Below, piece by piece: positions 26,357 to 34,776 of a stretch of 64,000 nucleotides of DNA. Where the stretch lies: positions 1,364,001-1,428,000 of the forward strand of contig JAXLWL010000002.1 in the NCBI GenBank assembly GCA_046328505.1. Reading direction: 5' to 3'. Made by a program: the position numbers and the translations under genes. This DNA comes from JBDHWG01 sp046328505. GTDB taxonomy: Bacteria > Chloroflexota > Anaerolineae > Epilineales > JAHCIE01. The notes beneath the pieces were generated by a model. It saw only the letters and a program-made list of their open reading frames with translations. It did no database searches and had not been told where the DNA came from. The stretch's first letter is position 1; each line of letters starts with the position of its first letter.

Positions 26357-26380
26357 GAAAGCAGTCTCAGCGCGAGCGGG

Positions 26381-29131
26381 TTAACGGGCCGTTACCGTGA
26401 GGCGGGTGGGGAGGATGACATGGTCCGCGCCGTCCGCCGTTCGAACACGCTCGCCCGTCGTCGGATCATACAACCCGACTTCGATGCTGGCCTCGCCGGT
26501 GTAGTCCCCATTGACAGCCATCTCGTGCGGGTCGATCACAAACTCGCCGGCGGTCCAGCCCGTCGTGGGCCGCGCGCCATTGGCGGGCGGCGAGTCGTGC
26601 TGGGCAATTACGCGGCCATCGCCACCGAGCAAGTGCGTGAAGACGGTCAGGGGCTTGGCGCCGGGCTTATCGGTCGCCTGCCACGTCAGCTTCAACGCTG
26701 CCCGTCCACCCGGCTCAATCGTCTCGCTCGCGAGATCGTACCCTACCAGCCGGATACCCGGTCCGAAGTCGACGCCGGATGCGTGCTGAACCGTCGGCGC
26801 TTGCATGAGCCGCTCCGGCGCCTGCACCTCAAGTTTCGCTAGCGGAACCGGTTTCCCATCGCCGACCTGCACCTGGAGCGTCGCGGGACCGGCGGTGGCA
26901 TCGGCAGGCGCGCGCAGCGTGCGCCGGTCGAGAACAACCTCGTTTACCGCCCACCGCGACGTCGGGTACGCGCCGTCGGCCGGCGCGCCCGTAGCCTCGG
27001 CAATCACCTTGTCATTCTGCGTCAGCTGCACGCGAATAGGGGCATCTGGAGGCGCGCCGCGTGTCGCGCGCCAGCGCAAGCGCGCTTCAATCGGCTCGCC
27101 GGGCGCGACACTCGTCCGATCCACCGAGTATTGCTCCAACACGAGGCCATCACTCGGCGACGCGTTCACCGTCGTCATCTTCGAGTCGAGGCTCGTCGGG
27201 AAGCGTTCAGCACGGCTCAGCGCCACCTGCCCGACGTTCGCGCGCGTGCCAACCGCCGCACCACCGGTATCCAGGACATCGACCGGCCGCAGGGTCGCGC
27301 CGTCGTACACGGCTACCGACACGTTGTAGGTCACAGGCGGCGTGCCTGGCGGCAGCGGCACAGAGTAGACGTTGACAACGTCCTGGCCCGGCTCCCAGAG
27401 CGAAGGCGGCCGCCCGCCGGCATCCAAAAGAAAGGCATCCTGACTCGCGATGGTGCGGCCGGCGGCGTCCAGGAGCGTAACTGCGACTTTCGGGCTGTCG
27501 AGCTCCCCGACACCCGCTGAGTCAGCTCGCCAGCGCAGCGCCAGAGCCACGCTAGCATCCGCCGCCGTCGGTGGTGGCGTGTATACACCCGTCAGCGTCA
27601 GTGGACCGAAGCGCTTCTCTGCCGCCTGGAAGTCTGGCAGCGTCACCGGACGTTCCAGGTCGTACTCTCGCACCAGAAGGTCCGATACGCTCCACGTGCG
27701 CACCCGGCGGCCGCTACTGTCTAGCAGCCAGGCAAGGAAGCCGCGGTGATCGGAGTGGGCCTGCGCCCAGGACACCAGCGCCACCCGGTGGCGGCCCTGG
27801 GTGTAGTCCGCGACCTGGCGGATGATCGACTCATCCGTGTCGTTCATCTCGATCCAGTGGGAGGGCGCGACGCCGTGATAGTAGAAATCGACGGCGTAGT
27901 CGACATGATCAAGCAGCACCGCATCGTTCTCGCCCAGGCTGCGTTCCAGCCGAGCGGTCACAGCCCGCACATCGTCGCGCTGATAGTGCGGGTCCTGATA
28001 GAACGCGGACGCGCCCGTGGCGAAGGCCGCGACGAATACGAGCGCCGTGGGAACGCTTACAAGCCACCCCCATCGCCCCTCACGAGCGAAGAAGGCTATG
28101 ATGCGTCCGACAAGGATGAGTAAAGGCGCGGAGAGCAGCACGACGTAGCGCGGGTGGAAGCCGGGGCGCAGCCACATCGTGACGAAGATGAGCGAGAGCG
28201 GAACGACGACGTACGACAACAGGAGCAGATCACGGCGGCGGGCAGGGTCGCGCCAGAACAACAACGCTATGCCGACGACAAAGACAACGGCGGCGGCCGT
28301 CGCCAGGGCATCGAAGGTGGCCAGGTGGCCGACGACGGCGAGCGTACCGCCCAGGTAGGCGCCCCAGACCTGGGTGAGAAAGTCGAGCGGGTCGAGCCGT
28401 TGGGCGCCCGGCGGAACATAGCCGCGCACCTGGCTGAGCGCCAGGGGGACGAACGGCAGCGCCAGGAACACGGCCAGGACCTGAGCCAGCAGCCACGCAC
28501 GAAGCTTGCGCCACTCCCGCCGAGCGATGAAGACGGCTAAGGCGACCACATTCACCCACGCGACGACCAGAATACCCAGGTACTGCGTGTAGACCATGCT
28601 CCACTCGAGGACGCCAATAACCACCCAAACCGGCCACCGTGGGCGCGACGCGGCCATCACCCGCTGCACGAGGATCAGGAGCAAGAGGGTTTGACAGGCG
28701 ATGAGGGTGTACATTCGCAGCTCTTGCGAATACCAGAGCTGGATCGCGGAGAGCGCTACGAGCGCCGCGGACGCAAGAGCGGTTGTAGTATCGAACAGTC
28801 GGCGCGCGAGGTTGAAGGATAAGGCTACGGCGAGAACGCCAAAAGCGACAGATAGAAAGCGCGCGGCGAACTCGCTACTGCCGGCCAAGGCGACCCAGGG
28901 CTTGAGGACGAAGTAATCATACAGGGGGGGATGCCCAGCATCGGTTGGGCGCAGCTCAAGGCCGGGGGTAAGCGCCAGCTTGAGGCTTAGAGCCTCGTCC
29001 CACCACAGGCTCTGCGCATCCAAACGAAAGACGCGCAGCCCGAATGCCACGAGCAGAATTGCCAGGACAATCAGGATGACGCGGAAGGGTAGCGAGGCGG
29101 TAGAGTCCGAGGGCTGAGAACGGGCTGTCAT
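26381..29131 (-). CDS. GT39/ArnT-like membrane glycosyltransferase with large C-terminal beta domain
   Basis: The 916-residue protein has an N-terminal GT-C membrane part (to about 400). The catalytic acidic pair D45/E46 lies in LWWDEALS on the first outer loop, followed by GHPPLYDYFVL, then multiple helices and a positively charged loop. The C-terminal 500 residues are soluble, strand-rich modules, for example repeated ARPTTGWTAGEFV-like and PSLWEPGQDV segments, probably extracytoplasmic beta-sandwiches. It would move a sugar from a polyprenyl-phosphate donor to an outer acceptor. No ribosome site precedes the ATG; TATAGC lies 6-11 bases upstream, so a leaderless mRNA is possible. The acceptor is unknown. 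Confidence 0.85.
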   Translation of the reverse strand: MTARSQPSDSTASLPFRVILIVLAILLVAFGLRVFRLDAQSLWWDEALSLKLALTPGLELRPTDAGHPPLYDYFVLKPWVALAGSSEFAARFLSVAFGVLAVALSFNLARRLFDTTTALASAALVALSAIQLWYSQELRMYTLIACQTLLLLILVQRVMAASRPRWPVWVVIGVLEWSMVYTQYLGILVVAWVNVVALAVFIARREWRKLRAWLLAQVLAVFLALPFVPLALSQVRGYVPPGAQRLDPLDFLTQVWGAYLGGTLAVVGHLATFDALATAAAVVFVVGIALLFWRDPARRRDLLLLSYVVVPLSLIFVTMWLRPGFHPRYVVLLSAPLLILVGRIIAFFAREGRWGWLVSVPTALVFVAAFATGASAFYQDPHYQRDDVRAVTARLERSLGENDAVLLDHVDYAVDFYYHGVAPSHWIEMNDTDESIIRQVADYTQGRHRVALVSWAQAHSDHRGFLAWLLDSSGRRVRTWSVSDLLVREYDLERPVTLPDFQAAEKRFGPLTLTGVYTPPPTAADASVALALRWRADSAGVGELDSPKVAVTLLDAAGRTIASQDAFLLDAGGRPPSLWEPGQDVVNVYSVPLPPGTPPVTYNVSVAVYDGATLRPVDVLDTGGAAVGTRANVGQVALSRAERFPTSLDSKMTTVNASPSDGLVLEQYSVDRTSVAPGEPIEARLRWRATRGAPPDAPIRVQLTQNDKVIAEATGAPADGAYPTSRWAVNEVVLDRRTLRAPADATAGPATLQVQVGDGKPVPLAKLEVQAPERLMQAPTVQHASGVDFGPGIRLVGYDLASETIEPGGRAALKLTWQATDKPGAKPLTVFTHLLGGDGRVIAQHDSPPANGARPTTGWTAGEFVIDPHEMAVNGDYTGEASIEVGLYDPTTGERVRTADGADHVILPTRLTVTAR

Positions 29132-29243
29132 AAGGAGCTATACTAGGTCGAGTACTTCACCGAACTAAAGGTAATCGCAGAATTATGGCATGCGTCCGCG
29201 CCGAAGGCGAATCTCGAAGCGCCATGGGAACGCTCCCGAAGAC

Positions 29244-29280
29244 AAAAACGAACGTCCGAGGCGACCATCGCCTCGGACGT
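29244..29280 (-). terminator. Intrinsic terminator of the small HTH gene
   Basis: A perfect 13-bp stem (29252-29264 with 29268-29280, loop CCA) is followed on the minus strand by TTCGTTTTTG. It sits 18 bases past the stop at 29299. Confidence 0.85.
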
Positions 29281-29298
29281 GTTCTCGACTTATGGTTA

Positions 29299-29748
29299 TC
29301 AGGTCGTGTGTAGCACAGACTGCAACCGCTTCACGCGGCGCCGCCAACTCGACCACCAATCACAGAAGCTCGTGGCTCTGTGCAAGCTTGGTATGTTGTC
29401 GGTCAGCCGGTAGAAGACACTCCCGGCGATCTCCTGCGTCACCACGACACCTTCGTCGGTCAAGACAGCCAGGGCTTTAAGCAGCGCATCCTCGGATGCA
29501 CCCACGTAGTAAGCCAAATCGCGCGCTGTCATCGAGACACCAGGGTGCTTGAGCAGGAACTCCAACAACTGGCTGGCGAACGTAGCGGACATTACTCTCC
29601 GTGCAAACTCCGACGTATCCGCAGGCACTTCACTCAACAGCGCCCCGAGAATTTGCGCCTCGTCGTCCAACCAGGCGAGACTAGGCGCACGCTTCAGGAC
29701 CCCCTCAGACACTGAAGGCCGCGCCGTTCTGCGGTAGGCGGTTACCAT
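29299..29748 (-). CDS. Small winged-helix-like protein, function unknown
   Basis: The 149-residue protein has a strong AAGGAGG site 5 bases before the ATG and a clean terminator, so it is a real gene. The middle reads as a winged helix: SQLLEFLLKHPGVSMTARDLAYYVG (motif MTARDLAYYVGASEDALLKAL as the helix-turn-helix, shown in part), then VLTDEGVVVTQEIAGSVFYRL as the wing. The N-terminus is basic and the C-terminus ends in W/R-rich helices (CDWWSSWRRRVKRL). It resembles predicted transcription regulators of the ArsR/MarR fold but matches no named family I know. A leader of about 210 bases with stable stems lies in front. Confidence 0.75.
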   Translation of the reverse strand: MVTAYRRTARPSVSEGVLKRAPSLAWLDDEAQILGALLSEVPADTSEFARRVMSATFASQLLEFLLKHPGVSMTARDLAYYVGASEDALLKALAVLTDEGVVVTQEIAGSVFYRLTDNIPSLHRATSFCDWWSSWRRRVKRLQSVLHTT

Positions 29749-29836
29749 CGTGTCCTCCTTAAAGGCACAACATCCTATACATTACGTCGAGGTAGTCGAA
29801 CTGCTGCTAAGGTGCAAGTTGTACTAGGTGCAGGCA

Positions 29837-29926
29837 CACCGAATCGGGGTGGGACTAGGTCCGCATGCAACCAACATGCCGAGGATTCGCCCGGTCCCCT
29901 TAGGGGAAACTACCGATTCATTGGTG
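29837..29926 (-). promoter_or_regulatory. Structured 5' leader (candidate cis-regulatory RNA) of the small HTH gene
   Basis: The transcript from the promoter at 29966-29993 has a leader of about 210 bases. Within it, 29923-29926 plus 29913-29919 pair with 29837-29847 (11 bp, with a 3-base AAU bulge at 29920-29922). Enclosed are CCCC/GGGG (29896-29899 with 29903-29906), GCATG/CATGC (29863-29867 with 29875-29879) and GGAC/GTCC (29852-29855 with 29859-29862). This multi-helix layout resembles a riboswitch or other leader RNA, but it matches none I could recognise. Confidence 0.5.
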
Positions 29927-29965
29927 CGGCGTAGCTGGAACCGAAAATCCCGAAGGTAAGGGATA

Positions 29966-29993
29966 ATTATACTAGACCTTCTGCACGAGTCAA
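29966..29993 (-). promoter_or_regulatory. Strong promoter of the structured leader and HTH gene
   Basis: Minus-strand TTGACT (29993-29988), 16-base spacer, perfect TATAAT (29971-29966). The ATG is about 210 bases downstream, an unusually long leader for this window. From 29994 to the carA promoter at 30204 I see only a weak GGCAG/CTGCC hairpin at 30073-30088 and no gene. Confidence 0.75.
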
Positions 29994-30203
29994 GAAGTAT
30001 CTATGGATAAATCATAGACAAGTCAGACCCACTATCGCTGTTCAGAAGGGTCCAATCTTTTTACAATGGAACGGCAGAGATGGCTGCCATTCGACCTGGC
30101 ATGCGTTGAATAGGCCCATCATACCACATGTAGACTCGAATTGGGTTAATAGGAAGCTATGTCCAAGGTATGGGAGGCACGCACCGCGAACCAGGGCAGG
30201 AAT

Positions 30204-30231
30204 TTGGAGAATCGGTGGATAAAAATACAAT
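30204..30231 (+). promoter_or_regulatory. Probable carA promoter
   Basis: TTGGAG (30204-30209), 16-base spacer, TACAAT (30226-30231), about 35 bases before the carA ATG. I see no attenuator or PyrR-type leader in the short 5' region. Confidence 0.5.
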
Positions 30232-30266
30232 CTTCCCTTGGAAACGCGCATTACAGGAGAGGTTCG

Positions 30267-31409
30267 ATGCTTGAGCGTGTCCCCGCCCTATTGGCTCTGG
30301 AGGACGGCGCCGTCTTCGAGGGCATCGCTTTCGGCGCTTTCGGCGAGCGCCCCGGTGAAGTCGTATTCAATACCGGCCTCACGGGTTACTCAGAGATTCT
30401 CACGGATCCATCCTACAAAGGCCAGATCGTGGTGATGACCTATCCCCACATCGGCAACTATGGCATCTCCCCGGCGGATTTCGAGTCGTGGGAGCCGCAC
30501 GTCGAAGGCTTCGTCGTGCGCGAGCTGAGCGGGATTACGAGCAGTTGGCGCTCGCAGGTAGACCTCGACGACTTCCTCCGCCAGCACAATATCATCGGCG
30601 TCTCCGAAATCGATACGCGCGCCCTGACGCGACACATACGCCTCCACGGCGCGCTGCGGGGCTACATCTCAACGGTGGACCAGAACCCCGCTGACGTGGT
30701 AGACAAGGCTCGCGCCTCGCTGGGCATGGTCGGCCGCGACCTGGTGCAGGTCGTGACGGCGAATGCCCCGTACACCTGGGAAGAAGGGACGCGCGACTGG
30801 GAGACCGGCCGGCCCACCCCGCAGACCGACGGCCCGACGCTTCACGTCGTCGCGTATGACTATGGCATCAAGCACAATCTGCTGCGGGAGCTGTGCGACC
30901 GAGGGTGCCGTATCACCGTCGTCCCAGCGACCACACCCGCCTCCGACGTCATGGCGCTCAGCCCCGACGGGGTCTTCCTCTCGAACGGTCCGGGCGACCC
31001 GGCGGCGCTGGAGTACGCGGTCGCCAATGTGCGCGAGTTGCTCGGCCAGACGCCCGTGTTTGGCGTCTGCCTCGGCCACCAGCTCATGGGCCTGGCGGTG
31101 GGAGGCGATACCTACAAGCTCAAGTTCGGGCACCACGGCGTCAATCATCCGGTCAAGAACCTCGCGACGGGACGCGTGGAAATAACGTCGCAGAACCACG
31201 GCTTCGCCGTCGCCGCCGACTCGCTGCCGGCGTCTGTTGAGGTGACCCACCTCAACCTCAACGACGGAACGGTGGAAGGCCTGCGGCACCGCGAGGCGCC
31301 GGCGTTCAGCGTTCAATACCACCCTGAGGCGGCGCCAGGCCCGCACGACGCCCAATACCTGTTCGACGAGTTCCGCGCACTGATGCTGAGCGGCCAACCG
31401 ACGCGCTAG
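30267..31409 (+). CDS. carA: Carbamoyl-phosphate synthase small subunit
   Basis: The 380-residue glutaminase subunit has the N-terminal CarA domain (DGAVFEG, FNTGLTGYSEILTDPSY) and a class I amidotransferase domain with nucleophile cysteine in GVCLGHQ and the His-Glu pair in QYHPEAAPGPHD. It releases ammonia from glutamine and channels it to CarB for arginine and pyrimidine synthesis. The ATG at 30267 follows CAGGAGAGG; the frame extends to 30159 without family support. carB starts 12 bases after its stop. Confidence 0.96.
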   Translation: MLERVPALLALEDGAVFEGIAFGAFGERPGEVVFNTGLTGYSEILTDPSYKGQIVVMTYPHIGNYGISPADFESWEPHVEGFVVRELSGITSSWRSQVDLDDFLRQHNIIGVSEIDTRALTRHIRLHGALRGYISTVDQNPADVVDKARASLGMVGRDLVQVVTANAPYTWEEGTRDWETGRPTPQTDGPTLHVVAYDYGIKHNLLRELCDRGCRITVVPATTPASDVMALSPDGVFLSNGPGDPAALEYAVANVRELLGQTPVFGVCLGHQLMGLAVGGDTYKLKFGHHGVNHPVKNLATGRVEITSQNHGFAVAADSLPASVEVTHLNLNDGTVEGLRHREAPAFSVQYHPEAAPGPHDAQYLFDEFRALMLSGQPTR

Positions 31410-31421
31410 CGGAGAATACGC

Positions 31422-34400
31422 ATGCCCAAGCGAACCGACATTCACACAATCCTCGTTCTCGGCAGCGGGCCTATTGTCATTGGGCAAGCGGCCGAGTTCG
31501 ACTATTCCGGCGCCCAGGCCTGCAAGGCGCTGCGAGCGGACGGCTACCGCGTCATTCTCGTGAACTCCAACCCCGCCACAATCATGACCGACCCGGAGCT
31601 CGCCGACCAAACCTATATCGAGCCGCTGACGGTGGATGTCGTGACCCAGATTATCGACCAGGAGCGCCCCGATGCGCTCCTGCCGACTGTTGGCGGTCAG
31701 ACAGCTCTCAACCTGGCCGTGGACCTGGCGGAGGCAGGCGTTCTCGAAAGGTATGGCGTCGAGCTGATTGGGGCCAGCGTCCCCGTCGTTCGGCTGGCCG
31801 AGGACCGACTGCTATTTCGCGAAGCGATGCATGAGATCGGCGTCGCGACACCTCGCAGCGGCCGTGCGAGCACAGTCGACGAAGCGCTCGCCATCGTCAG
31901 CGACACCGGCTACCCCGTCATCGTTCGCCCATCGTTCACGCTCGGCGGGCGCGGCGGCGGCATCGCTTACGATGAGCTAGGGCTGCGAGAACTGGCGGAT
32001 CGCGCCCTGCGCGCCAGTCCGGTGCATCAGACACTGATCGAGGAGTCGGTGCTCGGATGGAAAGAGTTCGAACTGGAGGTAATGCGAGACCAGGCCGACA
32101 ACTTCGTGATCGTGTGTTCGATCGAAAACTTCGACCCGATGGGCGTCCATACCGGCGACAGCATTACCGTCGCTCCCATCCAGACGCTTACGGACCGCGA
32201 ATACCAGACGATGCGCGACACGGCCGGCCGCATCATTCGGCGCATCGGCGTGGAGACCGGCGGCTCGAACATCCAGTTCGCCGTCAATCCTAAAGACGGA
32301 CGCCAGGTCGTTATCGAGATGAACCCGCGTGTCTCCCGCAGCTCCGCCCTGGCATCAAAAGCGACCGGCTTCCCCATCGCCAAGATTGCGGCGCGCCTAG
32401 CCGTCGGCTACCACCTGGACGAGATCCGCAACGACATTACCCGCGAGACGCCGGCCTCGTTCGAGCCGACGATCGACTATGTCGTGACCAAGATTCCGCG
32501 TTGGGATTTCGCCAAGTTCCCCGGCGCGGACCCGACACTTACCACACAAATGAAGTCGGTCGGCGAGGTCATGGCGATGGGCCGCACGTTCAAGGAGTCG
32601 CTCCAGAAGGCGCTGCGGTCGCTGGAAACAGGCGCGGACGGCCTGACGCCCGGCCCATTGCGCGAGTGCGAAGAATTGCTCACGCTCATTGAGACGCCAA
32701 CCCCCGAGCGCATGTTTCAGATTGGCGATGCGCTACGCGCCGGCGCCAGCATAGCCGAAATCCATGCCCGCACCGGCGTCGACCCGTGGTTCCTGGGGCA
32801 GCTCGCCGAGATCATCGCGTTCGAGAGCGAGCTGGCGCGCGCGGCCGAGGCCGGTGATGTCCTGGCGAATCGAGCGCTGCTGCGCCGCGCCAAGCGTATG
32901 GGGTTCAGCGACAGGCAGATTGCGCGCATCGCGCTTGGCGACGCGCGTCGGGAGATGGATGTACGCGCCGCCCGCATCGGTCTCGGCGTCACGCCGGTTT
33001 ACGAGCGCGTCGACACGTGCGCCGCCGAGTTCGAGGCCTACACGCCGTATCTCTACTCGACCTACGAGACGCACGACGAAGCCGAGCCGACGACACGGCA
33101 GAAGATCATGATTCTTGGCAGTGGGCCCAACCGAATCGGCCAGGGGATCGAGTTCGACTACTGCTGCTGCCACGCCGCGTTCAGCCTCCGCGACCTGGGC
33201 TACGAGACCATCATGGTCAATTGCAACCCGGAAACCGTCTCCACCGATTACGACACATCGGATCGCCTGTACTTCGAGCCAATCACGGCCGAGGACGTGC
33301 TGAATGTCGTCGAGCGGGAGAAGCCCTTGGGCGTCATTCTCCAGCTTGGCGGGCAAACTCCGCTTAAGCTGGCCCTGGCGCTGCAAGCGGCGGGTGTCCC
33401 GATTCTCGGCACATCGCCGGACGCGATTGACCTGGCCGAGGACCGCGAGCGATTCGGCCGTCTCCTCGAACAGCTAGGCATCCCGCAGCCGCCGAATGGC
33501 ACGGCGCGCTCGCTGGCCGAAGCGCGGCACGTCGCCCGCGCCATCGGCTACCCGGTCCTCGTGCGGCCGTCGTATGTTCTCGGCGGCCGGGCGATGGCGA
33601 TTGTGTACGACGACGCGGAGCTGGAACAATTCGGGCGCGAAGCGCTGTCCGTCGCCCCGGACCACCCCTTGCTCATCGATCGCTTCCTCGACGATGCCTA
33701 CGAGGTCGACGTGGACGCTGTCGCCGACGGCGAGCGCGTGGTGATCGGCGGCATCCTGGAGCACATCGAGGCGGCGGGTATTCACAGCGGCGACTCGGCC
33801 GCGGTTCTGCCCCCGTACAAGGTGAGCGCGTACCACCTCTCCATCATGCGCGAGTACACGGAAGCATTGGGGCTGGCACTTGGTGTGCGAGGGTTGATGA
33901 ACGTTCAGTTCGCCATCCAGGACGACATCGTGTACGTCCTGGAGGTGAACCCGCGCGCATCACGCACCGTGCCATTCGTCAGCAAGGCGACAGGGGTTCC
34001 GCTCGCCAAGATCGCGTCGCACATCATGGTCGGCAAGAGCCTGGCGGAGATCGGTTTCGTGGAGGAGCCGCAGGTCGACGGGTTCTTCGTCAAGGAAGCG
34101 GTGCTTCCCTTCGAGCGCTTTCCCGGCGTCGACCCGGCGCTCGGCCCTGAGATGCGCAGCACCGGCGAAGTGATGGGGCACGCGTCACGCTTCGGCCACG
34201 CCTTCGCCAAGGCGGAGATCGCGGCCGGCGACCGATTGCCCACGTCCGGCAAGGCGCTCATCAGCGTGAACGACTACGACAAGAGCAACATCTTGAAGAT
34301 AGCGCGTGACCTGCACGGCATGGGCTTCGATCTTGTGGCGACGGCCGGCACCGCGGAGTGGCTGCGGCGCGTGGGGCTGCCGGCAGACGTCATCCCGAAG

Positions 34401-34649
34401 GTGAGCGACAATTCGCAGGCGATCCTCGATGCTATCCGCACGCGCCAGGTGGATCTGGTCATCAACACGCCGCTCGGCCGAAGCGCCATCAGCGACGGAC
34501 GTCTCATGCGCATGACTGCCCGCCAGCATGGTGTCCCGCTATTTACGACACTGTCTGCCGCGGCCGCCGCAGTCAACGCCATCCGCGCTCTGAAGACGAA
34601 GGCACTGCGCGTGCGCAGCCTCCAGACCCATCACGCAACGGAGGCGTAG
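31422..34649 (+). CDS. carB: Carbamoyl-phosphate synthase large subunit
   Basis: The 1,075-residue protein is full length, with two homologous ATP-grasp halves. Each half begins with a pre-ATP motif (LVLGSGPIVIGQAAEFDYSG and MILGSGPNRIGQGIEFDYCC) and contains RPSFTLGGRGGG or RPSYVLGGRAM and EMNPRVSRSSALASKATG or EVNPRASRT. The last 140 residues form the MGS-like allosteric domain (GKALISVNDYDKSNILKIARDL; ATAGTAEWLRRVG). It makes carbamoyl phosphate from bicarbonate, ammonia and two ATP. Spacing to carA indicates one operon. No argininosuccinate or pyr genes follow. Confidence 0.97.
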   Translation: MPKRTDIHTILVLGSGPIVIGQAAEFDYSGAQACKALRADGYRVILVNSNPATIMTDPELADQTYIEPLTVDVVTQIIDQERPDALLPTVGGQTALNLAVDLAEAGVLERYGVELIGASVPVVRLAEDRLLFREAMHEIGVATPRSGRASTVDEALAIVSDTGYPVIVRPSFTLGGRGGGIAYDELGLRELADRALRASPVHQTLIEESVLGWKEFELEVMRDQADNFVIVCSIENFDPMGVHTGDSITVAPIQTLTDREYQTMRDTAGRIIRRIGVETGGSNIQFAVNPKDGRQVVIEMNPRVSRSSALASKATGFPIAKIAARLAVGYHLDEIRNDITRETPASFEPTIDYVVTKIPRWDFAKFPGADPTLTTQMKSVGEVMAMGRTFKESLQKALRSLETGADGLTPGPLRECEELLTLIETPTPERMFQIGDALRAGASIAEIHARTGVDPWFLGQLAEIIAFESELARAAEAGDVLANRALLRRAKRMGFSDRQIARIALGDARREMDVRAARIGLGVTPVYERVDTCAAEFEAYTPYLYSTYETHDEAEPTTRQKIMILGSGPNRIGQGIEFDYCCCHAAFSLRDLGYETIMVNCNPETVSTDYDTSDRLYFEPITAEDVLNVVEREKPLGVILQLGGQTPLKLALALQAAGVPILGTSPDAIDLAEDRERFGRLLEQLGIPQPPNGTARSLAEARHVARAIGYPVLVRPSYVLGGRAMAIVYDDAELEQFGREALSVAPDHPLLIDRFLDDAYEVDVDAVADGERVVIGGILEHIEAAGIHSGDSAAVLPPYKVSAYHLSIMREYTEALGLALGVRGLMNVQFAIQDDIVYVLEVNPRASRTVPFVSKATGVPLAKIASHIMVGKSLAEIGFVEEPQVDGFFVKEAVLPFERFPGVDPALGPEMRSTGEVMGHASRFGHAFAKAEIAAGDRLPTSGKALISVNDYDKSNILKIARDLHGMGFDLVATAGTAEWLRRVGLPADVIPKVSDNSQAILDAIRTRQVDLVINTPLGRSAISDGRLMRMTARQHGVPLFTTLSAAAAAVNAIRALKTKALRVRSLQTHHATEA

Positions 34650-34688
34650 CACATTCGGGCAGAACTGCCAGGGCGCAACGGGAAACTA

Positions 34689-34760
34689 GCCACAGAGGCA
34701 CAGAGGACACAGAGGATAAGAAGATATATCTTATCTCTGCGCGCTCTGTGTCTCTGTGGC
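34689..34760. repeat. CCACAGAG...CTCTGTGG dispersed palindromic repeat
   Basis: Outer arms 34689-34705 and 34744-34760 match at 16 of 17 positions, and an inner stem pairs GATAAGA (34715-34721) with 34729-34735. Tandem (C)ACAGAGG words give the element its character. It separates convergent carB and nagA. Elements of this wording occur as high-copy palindromes in several environmental phyla including Chloroflexota (general knowledge). It can also act as a two-way terminator. Confidence 0.8.
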
Positions 34761-34776
34761 CGTCCTGTATTTCTAG

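Noticed and set aside
29749..29965. Leader RNA as a c-di-AMP (ydaO), T-box, SAM, cobalamin or TPP riboswitch
   Set aside because: Some GAAUC and GGGGACC words recall ydaO, but the conserved core order is not met, and no other class consensus fits.
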